Shown: in pieces, positions 8,828 to 17,490 of the stretch | How the letters are laid out: every line of letters begins with the position of its first letter | Numbering within the stretch: position 1 is the first letter of the stretch | DNA from: Planococcus sp. CPCC 101016 | GTDB lineage: Bacteria > Bacillota > Bacilli > Bacillales_A > Planococcaceae | NCBI RefSeq assembly: GCF_007859295.1 | Contig: NZ_VOHB01000002.1 | Location: forward strand, 1,489,624-1,553,623 | Direction of reading: 5' to 3' | Length of the DNA: 64,000 nt | The notes under the pieces: generated by a model | Database searches by the model: none | Seen by the model: only the letters and a program-made list of their open reading frames with translations | What the model was told of the DNA's origin: nothing | Position numbers and translations under genes: made by a program

Positions 8828-10102
8828 ATGTTTGAAACCATCAACATTGCCAAAGGCGTTAATGTGCATGTCAATGAGACGACACAGTTTAAAACGATAA
8901 ATTTTTCGATCAAATTTAAAGACAAATTAACGAAAGAAAAAGCATCTGCCCGATCAATTTTGGCGAACGTGCTGCAGCATAGCAACGAGGTTTATCCTTC
9001 GCATACTGCGCTTCGCATGGTATTGGACGACCTGTACGGCACATCCCTATACATAGATTCTTCAAAACGGGGCAATGAGCATGTCGTGACCTTGAATGTT
9101 GAAACAGTCAACGATCAATACCTTTCTGAAAAAGGAGTGCTCGAGAAAGTCTTGAACTTAATGTATATCGTTCTGTTCAAACCCAATTTTGAAAATGGCT
9201 TATTTAAAGATTCCATTTTCGCTCGTGAAAAAAATGCCATTATTCAGCGCATTGAATCTGTTTTTGATGAAAAGACGCGTTATGCACAGCAGCGTATGAT
9301 GGAATTAGCGTTGCCGAACCACCCGGCTTCCATTACTTCGAACGGAACGATCGAAGACGTTCAAAACGTCACGAATGAACAATTAGTTGCTGAATACAAA
9401 GAAATGCTGACACAAAATGAAATCGAAATCTACGCGGTAGGCGATGTAAAACCAGAGATGATTGCTTCCTACATCCGTGAGTATTTCCATTTTAAAGACC
9501 GTGAAAAAACCATTGCAGCTCCTCCGATGGAGTTGGTAAAACCTGAGCAATCACGTGTTCTTGAATATGAAGACATGAAACAGGGCAAATTGCATATGGC
9601 ATTCTTCACGCCTATTACCTTCCGAGATGAAAAATTTCCAGTTATGCAGTTGATGAATGGTGTTTTCGGTGGATATGCACATTCCAAGTTATTTGTGAAT
9701 ATCCGTGAAAAAGAGAGCATGGCATACTATGTATCAAGTTCTTTTGCTTCGCAATTTGGATTGATGTTCGTCTTGGCGGGAATCGATTCCAAGTTGGAAG
9801 AAAAAGCAGTGAGTCTAATTCTCGAGCAATTGGAAGAAGTCAAAAAAGCCAATATTTCCGATGTCGAGCTAGACCAAACGAAAGCATTATTAACCAATCA
9901 ATTAAAAGAAGCTTTGGATTCAGCTCGTGGACAAATTGATATTTATGATCAATACATGGAATTGACTGAATCATTTGAGCCGGAATACATGATTAACAAA
10001 TGGAAAAATGTTACGAAAGAAGACATTGCAGCTGCAGCTCAGGAACTGTCTTTGGAAATGACTTATTTTCTATCAGGCAAGGAGGATGAAAAAGATGCAT
10101 AA
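8828..10102 (+). CDS. ymfF: M16-family peptidase-like protein YmfF (zinc site lacking)
   Basis: About 424 residues with the two-lobed M16 (insulinase/processing-peptidase) fold. At the position where active members carry HxxEH this protein reads ANVLQHSNEVYPS, so the metal-binding motif is absent; it is likely the catalytically inactive partner of the next gene product, as in other M16 heterodimers. ATG 8828 is chosen because GAGAGGGGA at 8813-8821 is a suitable ribosome site; ATG 8804 has none. Ends 8 bp inside ymfH. The physiological substrate is unknown. Confidence 0.85.
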   Translation: MFETINIAKGVNVHVNETTQFKTINFSIKFKDKLTKEKASARSILANVLQHSNEVYPSHTALRMVLDDLYGTSLYIDSSKRGNEHVVTLNVETVNDQYLSEKGVLEKVLNLMYIVLFKPNFENGLFKDSIFAREKNAIIQRIESVFDEKTRYAQQRMMELALPNHPASITSNGTIEDVQNVTNEQLVAEYKEMLTQNEIEIYAVGDVKPEMIASYIREYFHFKDREKTIAAPPMELVKPEQSRVLEYEDMKQGKLHMAFFTPITFRDEKFPVMQLMNGVFGGYAHSKLFVNIREKESMAYYVSSSFASQFGLMFVLAGIDSKLEEKAVSLILEQLEEVKKANISDVELDQTKALLTNQLKEALDSARGQIDIYDQYMELTESFEPEYMINKWKNVTKEDIAAAAQELSLEMTYFLSGKEDEKDA

Positions 10103-11396
10103 AGTTGAGTTTGAACAGTTGGAAGAAACGCTTTTTCATGAAAAGCTGGATAATGGCCTGAATGTTTACATTCTGCCGAAAAAAGGATTCTCAAAAACCT
10201 TTGCCACTTTCACAACCAAATACGGTTCAATCGATAATCATTTTGTGCCTCTAGGCGAAACAGAGCCAGTTAAAGTACCGGATGGCATCGCTCATTTTCT
10301 TGAGCACAAAATGTTTGAAAAAGAAGAAGGGGACGTTTTCCAGGAGTTCAGCAAACAAGGAGCTTCAGCAAACGCCTTTACCTCGTTTACACGGACAGCC
10401 TATTTGTTCTCTGCTACCGGCGAAATCGATAAAAATGTCAAAACATTATTGGATTTCGTTCAAAGTCCTTATTTTACGGAAAAGACAGTAGAAAAGGAAA
10501 AAGGCATCATAGCCCAGGAAATTACCATGTACGACGATCAGCCGGATTGGCGTTTGTATTTCGGCATCATTGAAAACCTCTACAAAAATCATCCGGTGAA
10601 AATTGATATTGCCGGTACGGTAGAATCCATTCAGGACATCACTGCGGAGCATTTATATACGTGCTACAATACTTTCTATCATCCATCCAATATGGTTTTA
10701 TTCATCGTTGGCAATGTAGACCCGGATCAAATGATGGAATTGGTGAAGGAAGATCAGGCTCAGAAATCATTTGAAGAACCGACAGAGATCAAGCGCATTT
10801 ACCCGGACGAGCCTAAGGAAGTGGCGATTAAAGAACGGGTACTCGAAATGAGCGTCCAGAAGCCAAAAGTTTTCTATGGCATTAAACCGGAAAAACTGGA
10901 TATGATCGGGCCTGACATGCTGAAGCATGAGCTTTCTGCTCAATTGGCCTATGAATTGCTGTTCGGCCGGACTTCTGATTTCTATCATCATGCTTATGAA
11001 AATGATTGGATCGATGAGTCTTATTCTTTTGATTATTCACTTGAAAACGGCTTTGGTTATGCGTTGATCGGCTCTGATACCCACAAGCCGGAAACCCTAA
11101 TAAAGGAAATCAAACACACACTACAAAATGCTGTTGAAAAATGGCCGTTTGGACAAGAAGATCTCGATCGTGTACGCCGTAAGAAAATAGGGTTTTTCCT
11201 AAGAGCATTAAATTCACCAGAATACATCGCCAATCAATTCACCCATTACGCATTCAATGAAATGAATTTGTTTAATGTTGTACCTGTACTTGAAGAACTC
11301 GAGGTTGCTGATCTTCAAAACGCTTTTGCATTAGTCAGCAATGAATCCCAACATTCCATCTTTACAATCATGCCAACGAATAAGGATGCACAGTGA
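10095..11396 (+). CDS. ymfH: M16-family zinc peptidase YmfH
   Basis: About 433 residues. The catalytic zinc motif HFLEH is at ~residues 66-70, with the third ligand Glu in GIIAQEITMYDD some 75 residues later, so this is the active half of the YmfF/YmfH pair. ATG 10095 is preferred because AAGGAGG at 10079-10085 is spaced nine bases from it, whereas ATG 10086 abuts the ribosome site. Overlaps ymfF upstream, and its TGA overlaps the GTG of ymfI. Cytoplasmic; no signal peptide. Confidence 0.9.
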   Translation: MHKVEFEQLEETLFHEKLDNGLNVYILPKKGFSKTFATFTTKYGSIDNHFVPLGETEPVKVPDGIAHFLEHKMFEKEEGDVFQEFSKQGASANAFTSFTRTAYLFSATGEIDKNVKTLLDFVQSPYFTEKTVEKEKGIIAQEITMYDDQPDWRLYFGIIENLYKNHPVKIDIAGTVESIQDITAEHLYTCYNTFYHPSNMVLFIVGNVDPDQMMELVKEDQAQKSFEEPTEIKRIYPDEPKEVAIKERVLEMSVQKPKVFYGIKPEKLDMIGPDMLKHELSAQLAYELLFGRTSDFYHHAYENDWIDESYSFDYSLENGFGYALIGSDTHKPETLIKEIKHTLQNAVEKWPFGQEDLDRVRRKKIGFFLRALNSPEYIANQFTHYAFNEMNLFNVVPVLEELEVADLQNAFALVSNESQHSIFTIMPTNKDAQ

Positions 11397-12112
11397 AACG
11401 GTTTGCTGTGCTGTTAGGTGCGTCAGGTGAAATAGGTGAAAGCATTGCGCTTCAATTAGCAGAGAGCGGCTGGTCGTTGTATCTTCACTGGAACACCAAT
11501 CCAGTAGAACAGCTGGCAAAGCAACTAGCATTACATTACCCTGCACAGGAATTTATCCCGGTACAGGCCGATTTTACGATAGAAGGAAGCGCGCAGCAAC
11601 TTGCTGAGAATGTTTATGATGCAGCTTGCGTTATCGTTGCCAGTGGCCAATCGCTTATGAAATTGCTGATTGATACTTCTGAACAAGACATGGAAGCATT
11701 GTGGCAAGTGCATGTGAAAAATCCAATTTCCGCAATCCGTTCGATTTCGCCATTTTTTCATCGCTATACAAAGTCATATGTAGTTTTTATTTCCTCTATT
11801 TGGGGAGAGACCGGTGCCTCTATGGAAACGATGTATTCTGCAGTAAAAGGTGCCCAATTGGCATTTGTCAAAGCCTATGCCAAAGAGATGGCACCGTCTG
11901 GAACCCGTGTTAATGCTATAACGCCAGGGTTCATTATGACGAAAATGAATGCGATCCTTTCTGCAGAAGAACTGCAGGAACTTGAAGAGGAAATTCCATT
12001 AGGGATAGGAACTCCTCAGGATATAGCAGATGCTGTCGATTTTTTGATTGGTGGAAGAGCGGATTACATGACCGGCCAAACACTGCGCATCAACGGCGGA
12101 TGGCTGATATAA
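11393..12112 (+). CDS. ymfI: Short-chain dehydrogenase/reductase YmfI
   Basis: 239-residue Rossmann oxidoreductase. The nucleotide-binding motif GASGEIGESIA is at residues ~9-19, the catalytic Ser in VFISSIWGE and YSAVK (Tyr/Lys) at ~148-152; the C-terminal YMTGQTLRINGGW is typical of FabG-like reductases. The substrate is not evident; B. subtilis YmfI is annotated as a 3-oxoacyl-ACP reductase-like protein by similarity. The GTG start overlaps the ymfH TGA (GTGA), so translation is coupled. The small ymfJ gene that follows in B. subtilis is missing. Confidence 0.85.
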   Translation: MKRFAVLLGASGEIGESIALQLAESGWSLYLHWNTNPVEQLAKQLALHYPAQEFIPVQADFTIEGSAQQLAENVYDAACVIVASGQSLMKLLIDTSEQDMEALWQVHVKNPISAIRSISPFFHRYTKSYVVFISSIWGETGASMETMYSAVKGAQLAFVKAYAKEMAPSGTRVNAITPGFIMTKMNAILSAEELQELEEEIPLGIGTPQDIADAVDFLIGGRADYMTGQTLRINGGWLI

Positions 12113-12229
12113 TACTCTTTCTTTTCTTTTCCTGTAACTAAATGCCCCTTTTCCAATAAGGGCAAATCAGCTATCATATTAACTAAAGATTCCTTTGGAG
12201 AACCCATTTGGAGAAAGGTCGGGTATTGA

Positions 12230-13030
12230 ATGAAAGAATGGTATTTTGAATACGAAATTCAAGTTAACCGTCCTGGTCTGCTTGGCGATATCGCTTCTCT
12301 ACTGGGTATGTTGCGGGTTAATATCGTAACCATTAATGGGGTGGATCAAGGTCGCCGCGGAATGCTGCTGCGTGCTGAACATGACGTTCAGCTGGAGCGC
12401 TTTGAACAGATCCTGTCAACCATTGAGACGATTGCTGTGACGAAGTTCCGTGAACCGAAGCTGCGGGACATTTTGGCAGTCCGGCACGGCAGGTATATTC
12501 AGCGGGATGCGGATGACCGCAAAACATTCCGTTTTGTACGAGATGAATTGGGATTGCTGGTGGATTTTATGGCAGAGATCTTCAAACAGGAAGGTCATAA
12601 ACTGGTGGGCCTTAGAGGAATGCCCCGCGTCGGGAAAACAGAGTCCATTGTGGCAGCAAGCGTCAGCGCCAATAAAAAATGGATTTTCCTGTCGTCGACC
12701 ATGATCAAACAAACTGTTCGTAATCAATTGATGGGGGATGAGCATAACGCCAATAATATCTTCATCCTTGACGGCATTGTCACACGCCGCTCAAGCGATG
12801 AACGGCATATGCAATTAGTAAGGGAAATGATGCGCATGCCAACCATCAAAGTAGTGGAGCATCCTGATAAATTTGTCGAGCAATCTGAATACAGCATTGA
12901 TGATTTTGATTATATTATCGAGTTGCGTCATCATCCGGAAGAAAAAATCACTTATGAAGTGCTCGAAAAAAACACGTTCATGGATGAAAAATCACAAGGG
13001 GATATGTTTGGGGACGGATTCAATTTCTAA
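12230..13030 (+). CDS. ymfK: YmfK-family protein (DUF3388), ACT-like plus P-loop-like
   Basis: 266 residues. The first ~75 residues look like an ACT-type regulatory domain (YEIQVNRPGLLGDIASLLGM). The second part has a P-loop-like GMPRVGKTES at ~130-139 and ends in an acidic/aromatic tail. It is the DUF3388 family found at this locus in many Bacilli; biochemical function is unknown. The gene lies directly upstream of rodZ-pgsA with only 20 bp to the rodZ start, so they are probably co-transcribed. Confidence 0.8.
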   Translation: MKEWYFEYEIQVNRPGLLGDIASLLGMLRVNIVTINGVDQGRRGMLLRAEHDVQLERFEQILSTIETIAVTKFREPKLRDILAVRHGRYIQRDADDRKTFRFVRDELGLLVDFMAEIFKQEGHKLVGLRGMPRVGKTESIVAASVSANKKWIFLSSTMIKQTVRNQLMGDEHNANNIFILDGIVTRRSSDERHMQLVREMMRMPTIKVVEHPDKFVEQSEYSIDDFDYIIELRHHPEEKITYEVLEKNTFMDEKSQGDMFGDGFNF

Positions 13031-13050
13031 TAAGTAGGCAGGTGATCGTT

Positions 13051-13926
13051 TTGAGTGAGCTGGGTACTCGGCTGAAACAAGCCAGAATCGCCAAAGGGTA
13101 TAGTTTGGAAGATTTACAGGACTTGACCAAAATACAGAAGCGTTATTTAGCTGGCATAGAAGATGGCAATCACAGCATGATGCCCGGCGTGTTCTATGTG
13201 CGCGCATTTATTAAGCAGTACGCTGCTGCAGTAGGGCTGAATGGGGAAGAATTGCTTGAACGATACAAAACGGAAATGCCGGCTAACGAACCTGTTGCTC
13301 AAAAACCAATGCCGAGTTCTCTTACTTCCAGAAGCCGTTCAGTATCCAGGACAGCTCCGAGTGAAGCATATGCTGAAATCATTCCTAAAGTGTTAGTTGC
13401 CTTGTTTATCGTTCTCATTCTTGCAGTCGTCTGGTATTTTTACAGTGCTTCGACAAATAGCGACTCAGCAAATGCACCTGTAACTGAAGGAGGGGGCGTT
13501 TCTTATGAAGAACCTTCCCCTTCTGTTCCTTCCGAACCGGAAGAAGCTGAAGAAGCCTTTCAGGAGTCTGAAGAAGAGCCAGCAGAAGAGTCGTCTGAAC
13601 CTGAGACTGTTCTGTCAGTAGAAGAAACTCAGGGCGAGACCACCACTTATTTGTGGCAAGGGCCAGCAGAACGTCAATTGGAAATAGCCGCAAGCGGTCC
13701 TTCGTGGATTGCAGCTACAGACCAGAATCAACAGGAACTGACTTCTGGAGCGCGCATTATGCAAGCCAAAGAAACCGAGACAATCGATTTATCAGAAGTG
13801 GAATTTGTGCGTTTGCGCATTGGAGATTATTCAAATGTTACACTGACTTTGAATGATGAGTCGATTGAGTATACGCAGCAACTTCAACCCCAAAATATCG
13901 TTATTCAATTTACAGACGCCGAATAG
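13051..13926 (+). CDS. rodZ: Cytoskeletal morphogenesis protein RodZ
   Basis: About 291 residues. N-terminal helix-turn-helix (LGTRLKQARIAKGYSLEDLQ, ~residues 3-66) that in RodZ binds MreB, a basic juxtamembrane stretch, one transmembrane helix (~112-132, LVALFIVLILAVVWYFY), a long Glu/Ser/Pro-rich extracytoplasmic linker, and a C-terminal DUF4115 beta domain. TTG 13051 is selected as start because AGGTGAT at 13040-13046 precedes it; GTG 13042 lies in that site. Matches B. subtilis ymfM (rodZ) in position before pgsA. Confidence 0.85.
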   Translation: MSELGTRLKQARIAKGYSLEDLQDLTKIQKRYLAGIEDGNHSMMPGVFYVRAFIKQYAAAVGLNGEELLERYKTEMPANEPVAQKPMPSSLTSRSRSVSRTAPSEAYAEIIPKVLVALFIVLILAVVWYFYSASTNSDSANAPVTEGGGVSYEEPSPSVPSEPEEAEEAFQESEEEPAEESSEPETVLSVEETQGETTTYLWQGPAERQLEIAASGPSWIAATDQNQQELTSGARIMQAKETETIDLSEVEFVRLRIGDYSNVTLTLNDESIEYTQQLQPQNIVIQFTDAE

Positions 13927-13948
13927 CCATCTTTGGATGGCTATTTTT
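13924..13948 (+). terminator. Terminator between rodZ and pgsA
   Basis: TAGCCATC (13924-13931) pairs with GATGGCTA (13936-13943) around TTTG, followed by TTTTT. It starts inside the rodZ stop codon. Confidence 0.8.
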
Positions 13949-13975
13949 CTTGAAAGTTCGAAAGGAGAAACAATA

Positions 13976-14554
13976 ATGAACATACCAAATCAGATTACCA
14001 TCTCGAGGATTTTATTGATTCCTGTATTCATGGTGATCATGCTTGCCGGCTTTGACTGGGGAACAATGACGCTTTTCGGAGCTGAAATGCCTGTCACTCA
14101 TTTTGTCGGGGGACTTATCTTTATCTTTGCATCATTAACTGATTGGGTGGATGGCTATTATGCCCGCAAATACAATCTGGTCACGACTTTTGGGAAGTTT
14201 TTGGATCCTTTAGCTGATAAACTTCTGGTTTCAGCCGCTTTAATCATTTTAGTCGAATTAGGATTTGCAGCTTCATGGATCGTTATCATTATTATTAGCC
14301 GTGAATTTGCAGTGACGGGACTGCGTTTAGTGCTTGCGGGTGAAGGTGAAGTTGTCGCTGCCGGAAATTTAGGTAAAATCAAAACAACTGCACAAATTCT
14401 GGCAATATCGACATTGCTGCTGCATAACACTATTTTTGCACTGGTCGGCTTGCCATTCGCAGAAATCATGCTCTATATCGCTTTGATCTTCACAATCTGG
14501 TCTGGATGGGATTACTTCTATGCCAACCGCCGCGCGTTAATGACTTCAAAATAG
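13976..14554 (+). CDS. pgsA: CDP-diacylglycerol-glycerol-3-phosphate phosphatidyltransferase
   Basis: 192-residue integral membrane enzyme making phosphatidylglycerol phosphate, the committed step to phosphatidylglycerol. The CDP-alcohol phosphotransferase motif DxxDGxxARx8Gx3Dx3D is complete (from DWVDGYYAR to FLDPLADK, ~residues 48-74). ATG 13976 is preceded by AAAGGAG at 13961-13967; the longer open frame from 13853 overlaps rodZ and its terminator. In B. subtilis the same gene links rodZ to cinA. Confidence 0.95.
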   Translation: MNIPNQITISRILLIPVFMVIMLAGFDWGTMTLFGAEMPVTHFVGGLIFIFASLTDWVDGYYARKYNLVTTFGKFLDPLADKLLVSAALIILVELGFAASWIVIIIISREFAVTGLRLVLAGEGEVVAAGNLGKIKTTAQILAISTLLLHNTIFALVGLPFAEIMLYIALIFTIWSGWDYFYANRRALMTSK

Positions 14555-14578
14555 GTTTATAAAAAAGGGGATGCACAG

Positions 14579-15832
14579 ATGAACGCAGAGATTATTGCGG
14601 TAGGTTCAGAATTATTATTAGGGCAAATCACTAATACGAATGCCCGTTTTCTATCTAATCATTTAGCGGAACTCGGCATCAATGTCTATTATCATACGGT
14701 AGTTGGAGATAATGCTGACCGCTTGGAGGACGCGATAAAAATCGCAGAAAACCGAGCCGACCTTATTTTATTCACAGGTGGACTGGGTCCAACCAAAGAT
14801 GATCTGACGAAAGAGTCGATTGCCCGGCATCTGGGTACGACGCTCGAAATGAATCAGGAGGCGCTTGATTCGATTGTCGCTTTTTTTGAGCGTGCAGGGC
14901 GTCCCATGACTGAAAATAATAAAAAGCAGGCATTGGTACTGAGAGACAGCGATGTTCTCGTTAATCACAATGGCATGGCTCCAGGCATGATGTATAGAAA
15001 AGATGAGCGAGTGTACATACTATTGCCCGGACCGCCAAAAGAAATGGAGCCAATGTTCCAATTCGAAGCAAAGCCGAAGCTGGCCCATATGCTGAATAAA
15101 GCAGACGTTATCCTATCGCATGTTCTGCGTTTTTATGGCATTGGTGAAGCGGAACTCGAAGACCGCCTGCATCATATCCTAGATAAGCAGTCGAATCCGA
15201 CGATTGCGCCGCTGGCTGCTGATGGTGAAGTGACATTGCGCATTACTGCGAAAACCAATACAACTGAAGAAGCATGGCAGTTAATCAACGCCACCAAAGA
15301 TGAAATTTTGGATGTGGTGGGTCAATACCTCTATGGCTATGATAACGATTCACTGGCTTCCAAATCAGTTGAGTTGCTGAAGGAACAAGGCAAAACAATC
15401 TCTGCAGCAGAAAGTTTGACAGCTGGTCTTTTCCAGTCTGAATTGGCTTCTGTAGCAGGAGCAAGTGCCGTGCTTTCTGGAGGAGTTATTACTTATAATG
15501 AAGAAATGAAAGTTCACCAGTTGGGATTGTCCTCTGAACTGCTTGCAGAGTACGGTGTTGTCAGTGAACAGACAGCACTGGCGATGGCTGAGGCTGTTCG
15601 GGACAAGTTCAAGACTGATGTCAGTGTTTCACTGACAGGAGCAGCAGGTCCGGATGCCCACGGCGATCAACCTGCAGGTACGGTGTGGATTGGCATTGCT
15701 ACTGAATCTGGATCCGAATCATACCGTCTTCAATTATCAGGTATGCGAAACACCAATCGTTTACGAGCTGTGAAATTGGCGCTGCACTACGTCATTCGCA
15801 CCTTAACCGATGAAAATGCACGCAAAATTTAA
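14579..15832 (+). CDS. cinA: CinA-family protein (competence/damage-inducible; NMN amidohydrolase domain)
   Basis: 417 residues. The N-terminal MoaB/MogA-like domain (~1-170, with FTGGLGPTKDDLT) has COG1058 pyrophosphatase character; the C-terminal CinA domain (~255-410, with AAESLTAGLFQSELASVAGAS) is the nicotinamide-nucleotide amidase fold. Ribosome site AAGGGG at 14566-14571. Directly upstream of recA as in B. subtilis and Streptococcus, but the intervening terminator and recA promoter suggest separate main transcription. Confidence 0.92.
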   Translation: MNAEIIAVGSELLLGQITNTNARFLSNHLAELGINVYYHTVVGDNADRLEDAIKIAENRADLILFTGGLGPTKDDLTKESIARHLGTTLEMNQEALDSIVAFFERAGRPMTENNKKQALVLRDSDVLVNHNGMAPGMMYRKDERVYILLPGPPKEMEPMFQFEAKPKLAHMLNKADVILSHVLRFYGIGEAELEDRLHHILDKQSNPTIAPLAADGEVTLRITAKTNTTEEAWQLINATKDEILDVVGQYLYGYDNDSLASKSVELLKEQGKTISAAESLTAGLFQSELASVAGASAVLSGGVITYNEEMKVHQLGLSSELLAEYGVVSEQTALAMAEAVRDKFKTDVSVSLTGAAGPDAHGDQPAGTVWIGIATESGSESYRLQLSGMRNTNRLRAVKLALHYVIRTLTDENARKI

Positions 15833-15848
15833 TTTTGCGTGTTTTTTT
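15819..15848 (+). terminator. Terminator overlapping the end of cinA
   Basis: CACGCAAAAT (15819-15828) pairs with ATTTTGCGTG (15832-15841) around the TTA that begins the stop region, followed by a run of T. The left arm is inside the coding sequence. Confidence 0.85.
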
Positions 15849-15911
15849 ATGCCCAAAAACGGGGAATGCCCTATATAGGACATTTAAAATTCACATTTAA
15901 AAACGCAAACG

Positions 15912-15962
15912 CGAATAAACGTTCGCTTTTTTCTTGTGTATTTCTCAATAAGCTAGTATACT
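15912..15962 (+). promoter_or_regulatory. recA promoter with LexA (SOS) box
   Basis: A LexA-type box CGAAT-AAAC-GTTCG is at 15912-15925 (one mismatch to the Gram-positive CGAAC-N4-GTTCG consensus). Eight bases downstream is a sigma-A promoter, TTGTGT (15934-15939), N17, TATACT (15957-15962). A CCTATATAGG palindrome at 15870-15879 lies further upstream, of unknown role. Confidence 0.8.
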
Positions 15963-16006
15963 AGAAACAGATAGAAAATAGGTTTTCAATTAGAGGAGGA
16001 TTTCTT

Positions 16007-17068
16007 TTGAGCGATCGTAAAGCAGCATTAGACATGGCGTTAAAACAAATAGAAAAGCAATTCGGTAAAGGTTCTGTCATGAAATTGGGAGAAAAAACCG
16101 ACCGCAATATCTCATCCGTTTCCAGTGGTTCATTAGCATTGGATACAGCACTAGGAATAGGCGGATACCCGCGTGGTCGTGTAATCGAAGTATACGGTCC
16201 AGAAAGTTCAGGTAAAACAACAGTATCCCTTCACGCGATTGCAGAAGTACAAGCTACTGGCGGAACGGCTGCGTTCATCGATGCAGAGCATGCGTTGGAT
16301 CCAGTCTATGCAAAAAACTTAGGCGTTAATATTGATGAATTGCTCTTGTCTCAACCAGACACAGGCGAGCAAGCATTGGAAATTTGTGAAGCACTTGTCC
16401 GTAGTGGAGCTGTTGACATTGTTGTTGTCGACTCCGTAGCGGCATTGGTTCCAAAAGCTGAAATCGAAGGAGAGATGGGCGACTCCCATATGGGATTGCA
16501 GGCACGTTTAATGTCCCAAGCTCTACGGAAATTATCAGGTATCATCAATAAATCAAACACCATCGTTATTTTCATTAACCAAATTCGTGAAAAAATTGGT
16601 GTTATGTTCGGTAACCCTGAAACGACTCCTGGCGGACGTGCGTTGAAGTTCTATTCATCTGTACGTTTGGAAGTGCGTCGTGCAGAAGCATTGAAATCTG
16701 GTACTGAGATTATTGGTAACAGAACGAAAATCAAAATTGTAAAAAACAAAGTGGCTCCGCCATTCCGTACTGCAGAAGTTGATATTATGTACGGAAAAGG
16801 GATTTCACGTGAAGGTGAAATCGTCGATATCGGTTCTGAACTGGAAATTATCCAAAAGAGCGGTTCTTGGTACTCATACAATGAAGAAAGAATTGGTCAA
16901 GGCCGCGAAAACGTTAAACAATTCCTTTTGAGCAATCCTGAAATTCGAAACGAAATTTCTAACAAAATCCGTGAGTCATATGGGATGGCAGCAGCATCCT
17001 ATACAATTGCGGGCAATAAGGATGAGCCGGAAGACTTCAACCTTTTGCTTGACGAAGACGACGAATAA
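16007..17068 (+). CDS. recA: Recombinase RecA
   Basis: 353-residue ATP-dependent strand-exchange protein, also the co-protease that triggers LexA self-cleavage. Walker A GPESSGKT is at ~64-71, Walker [12 protein letters not shown] at ~138-148, with the usual acidic tail ending LLLDEDDE. The start is TTG 16007, with AGAGGAGGA at 15992-16000. The upstream LexA box makes it an SOS gene in the same regulon as lexA and yneA at 37 kb. Confidence 0.98.
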   Translation: MSDRKAALDMALKQIEKQFGKGSVMKLGEKTDRNISSVSSGSLALDTALGIGGYPRGRVIEVYGPESSGKTTVSLHAIAEVQATGGTAAFIDAEHALDPVYAKNLGVNIDELLLSQPDTGEQALEICEALVRSGAVDIVVVDSVAALVPKAEIEGEMGDSHMGLQARLMSQALRKLSGIINKSNTIVIFINQIREKIGVMFGNPETTPGGRALKFYSSVRLEVRRAEALKSGTEIIGNRTKIKIVKNKVAPPFRTAEVDIMYGKGISREGEIVDIGSELEIIQKSGSWYSYNEERIGQGRENVKQFLLSNPEIRNEISNKIRESYGMAAASYTIAGNKDEPEDFNLLLDEDDE

Positions 17069-17089
17069 AAACAGCCGTTCATACATGGA

Positions 17090-17120
17090 AGCCGCTAAGC
17101 AGAAGCTTTGCGGCTTTTTT
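17090..17120 (+). terminator. recA terminator
   Basis: AGCCGC-T-AAGC (from 17090) pairs with GCTT-T-GCGGCT around AGAA, then a T-run ends at 17120. Confidence 0.85.
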
Positions 17121-17217
17121 GTGGTTAACGAAGAACGGGGAGTTAGAATTTTGACAGGAGACTATGGACAGGAGGCAGCTTTCTTGTTTGCCTTCTGGCC
17201 GCTGGAAGTACACGATT

Positions 17218-17355
17218 GCTTCCGCTTTTCGTGATGTCCAGCTTCAATAGCTAAATTCTAGAGTCATAAGCCATTCTGGCTGTGCGGCAAAGAACGCCGC
17301 TTCGCCAGAATGGCTTATGCCCGTCGAATCTACACGGCTGCTTCCGCTTTTCGTG
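17218..17355 (+). repeat. Interspersed 122-bp repeat, copy R2 (best preserved)
   Basis: The recA-rny gap (422 bp) holds the recA terminator, this repeat and the rny promoter. An exact 16-mer GCTTCCGCTTTTCGTG occurs at 17218 and again at 17340, 122 bp apart. Between them is a perfect two-tier hairpin: outer arms CATAAGCCATTCTGGC (17265-17280) and GCCAGAATGGCTTATG (17304-17319), internal loop TGT/TTC, inner stem GCGGC (17284-17288) / GCCGC (17296-17300) and loop AAAGAAC. Confidence 0.9.
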
Positions 17356-17357
17356 GG

Positions 17358-17400
17358 TTGACACGACATAAGTCCATCTATACAATTAAAATTGTATAAT
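17358..17400 (+). promoter_or_regulatory. rny promoter with palindrome over the -10
   Basis: TTGACA (17358-17363), N17, TACAAT (17381-17386), a strong sigma-A match starting two bases after repeat R2. A perfect palindrome ACAATT-AA-AATTGT at 17382-17395 overlaps the -10 and could be an operator; its right end also creates a second TATAAT at 17395-17400. Confidence 0.75.
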
Positions 17401-17490
17401 TTACTAATTATTAAATAGTTGCAGCAAAAAAGTTTTTATTTTTCATCTTTTTAAACTGAAGAAAATTCAATAGCAAGAGGAGGTGTCCGA

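Noticed and set aside
12113-12229. Terminator after ymfI (TGCCCCTT / AAGGGCA)
   Set aside because: Bulged short stem with no T-run after it; not strong enough to list.
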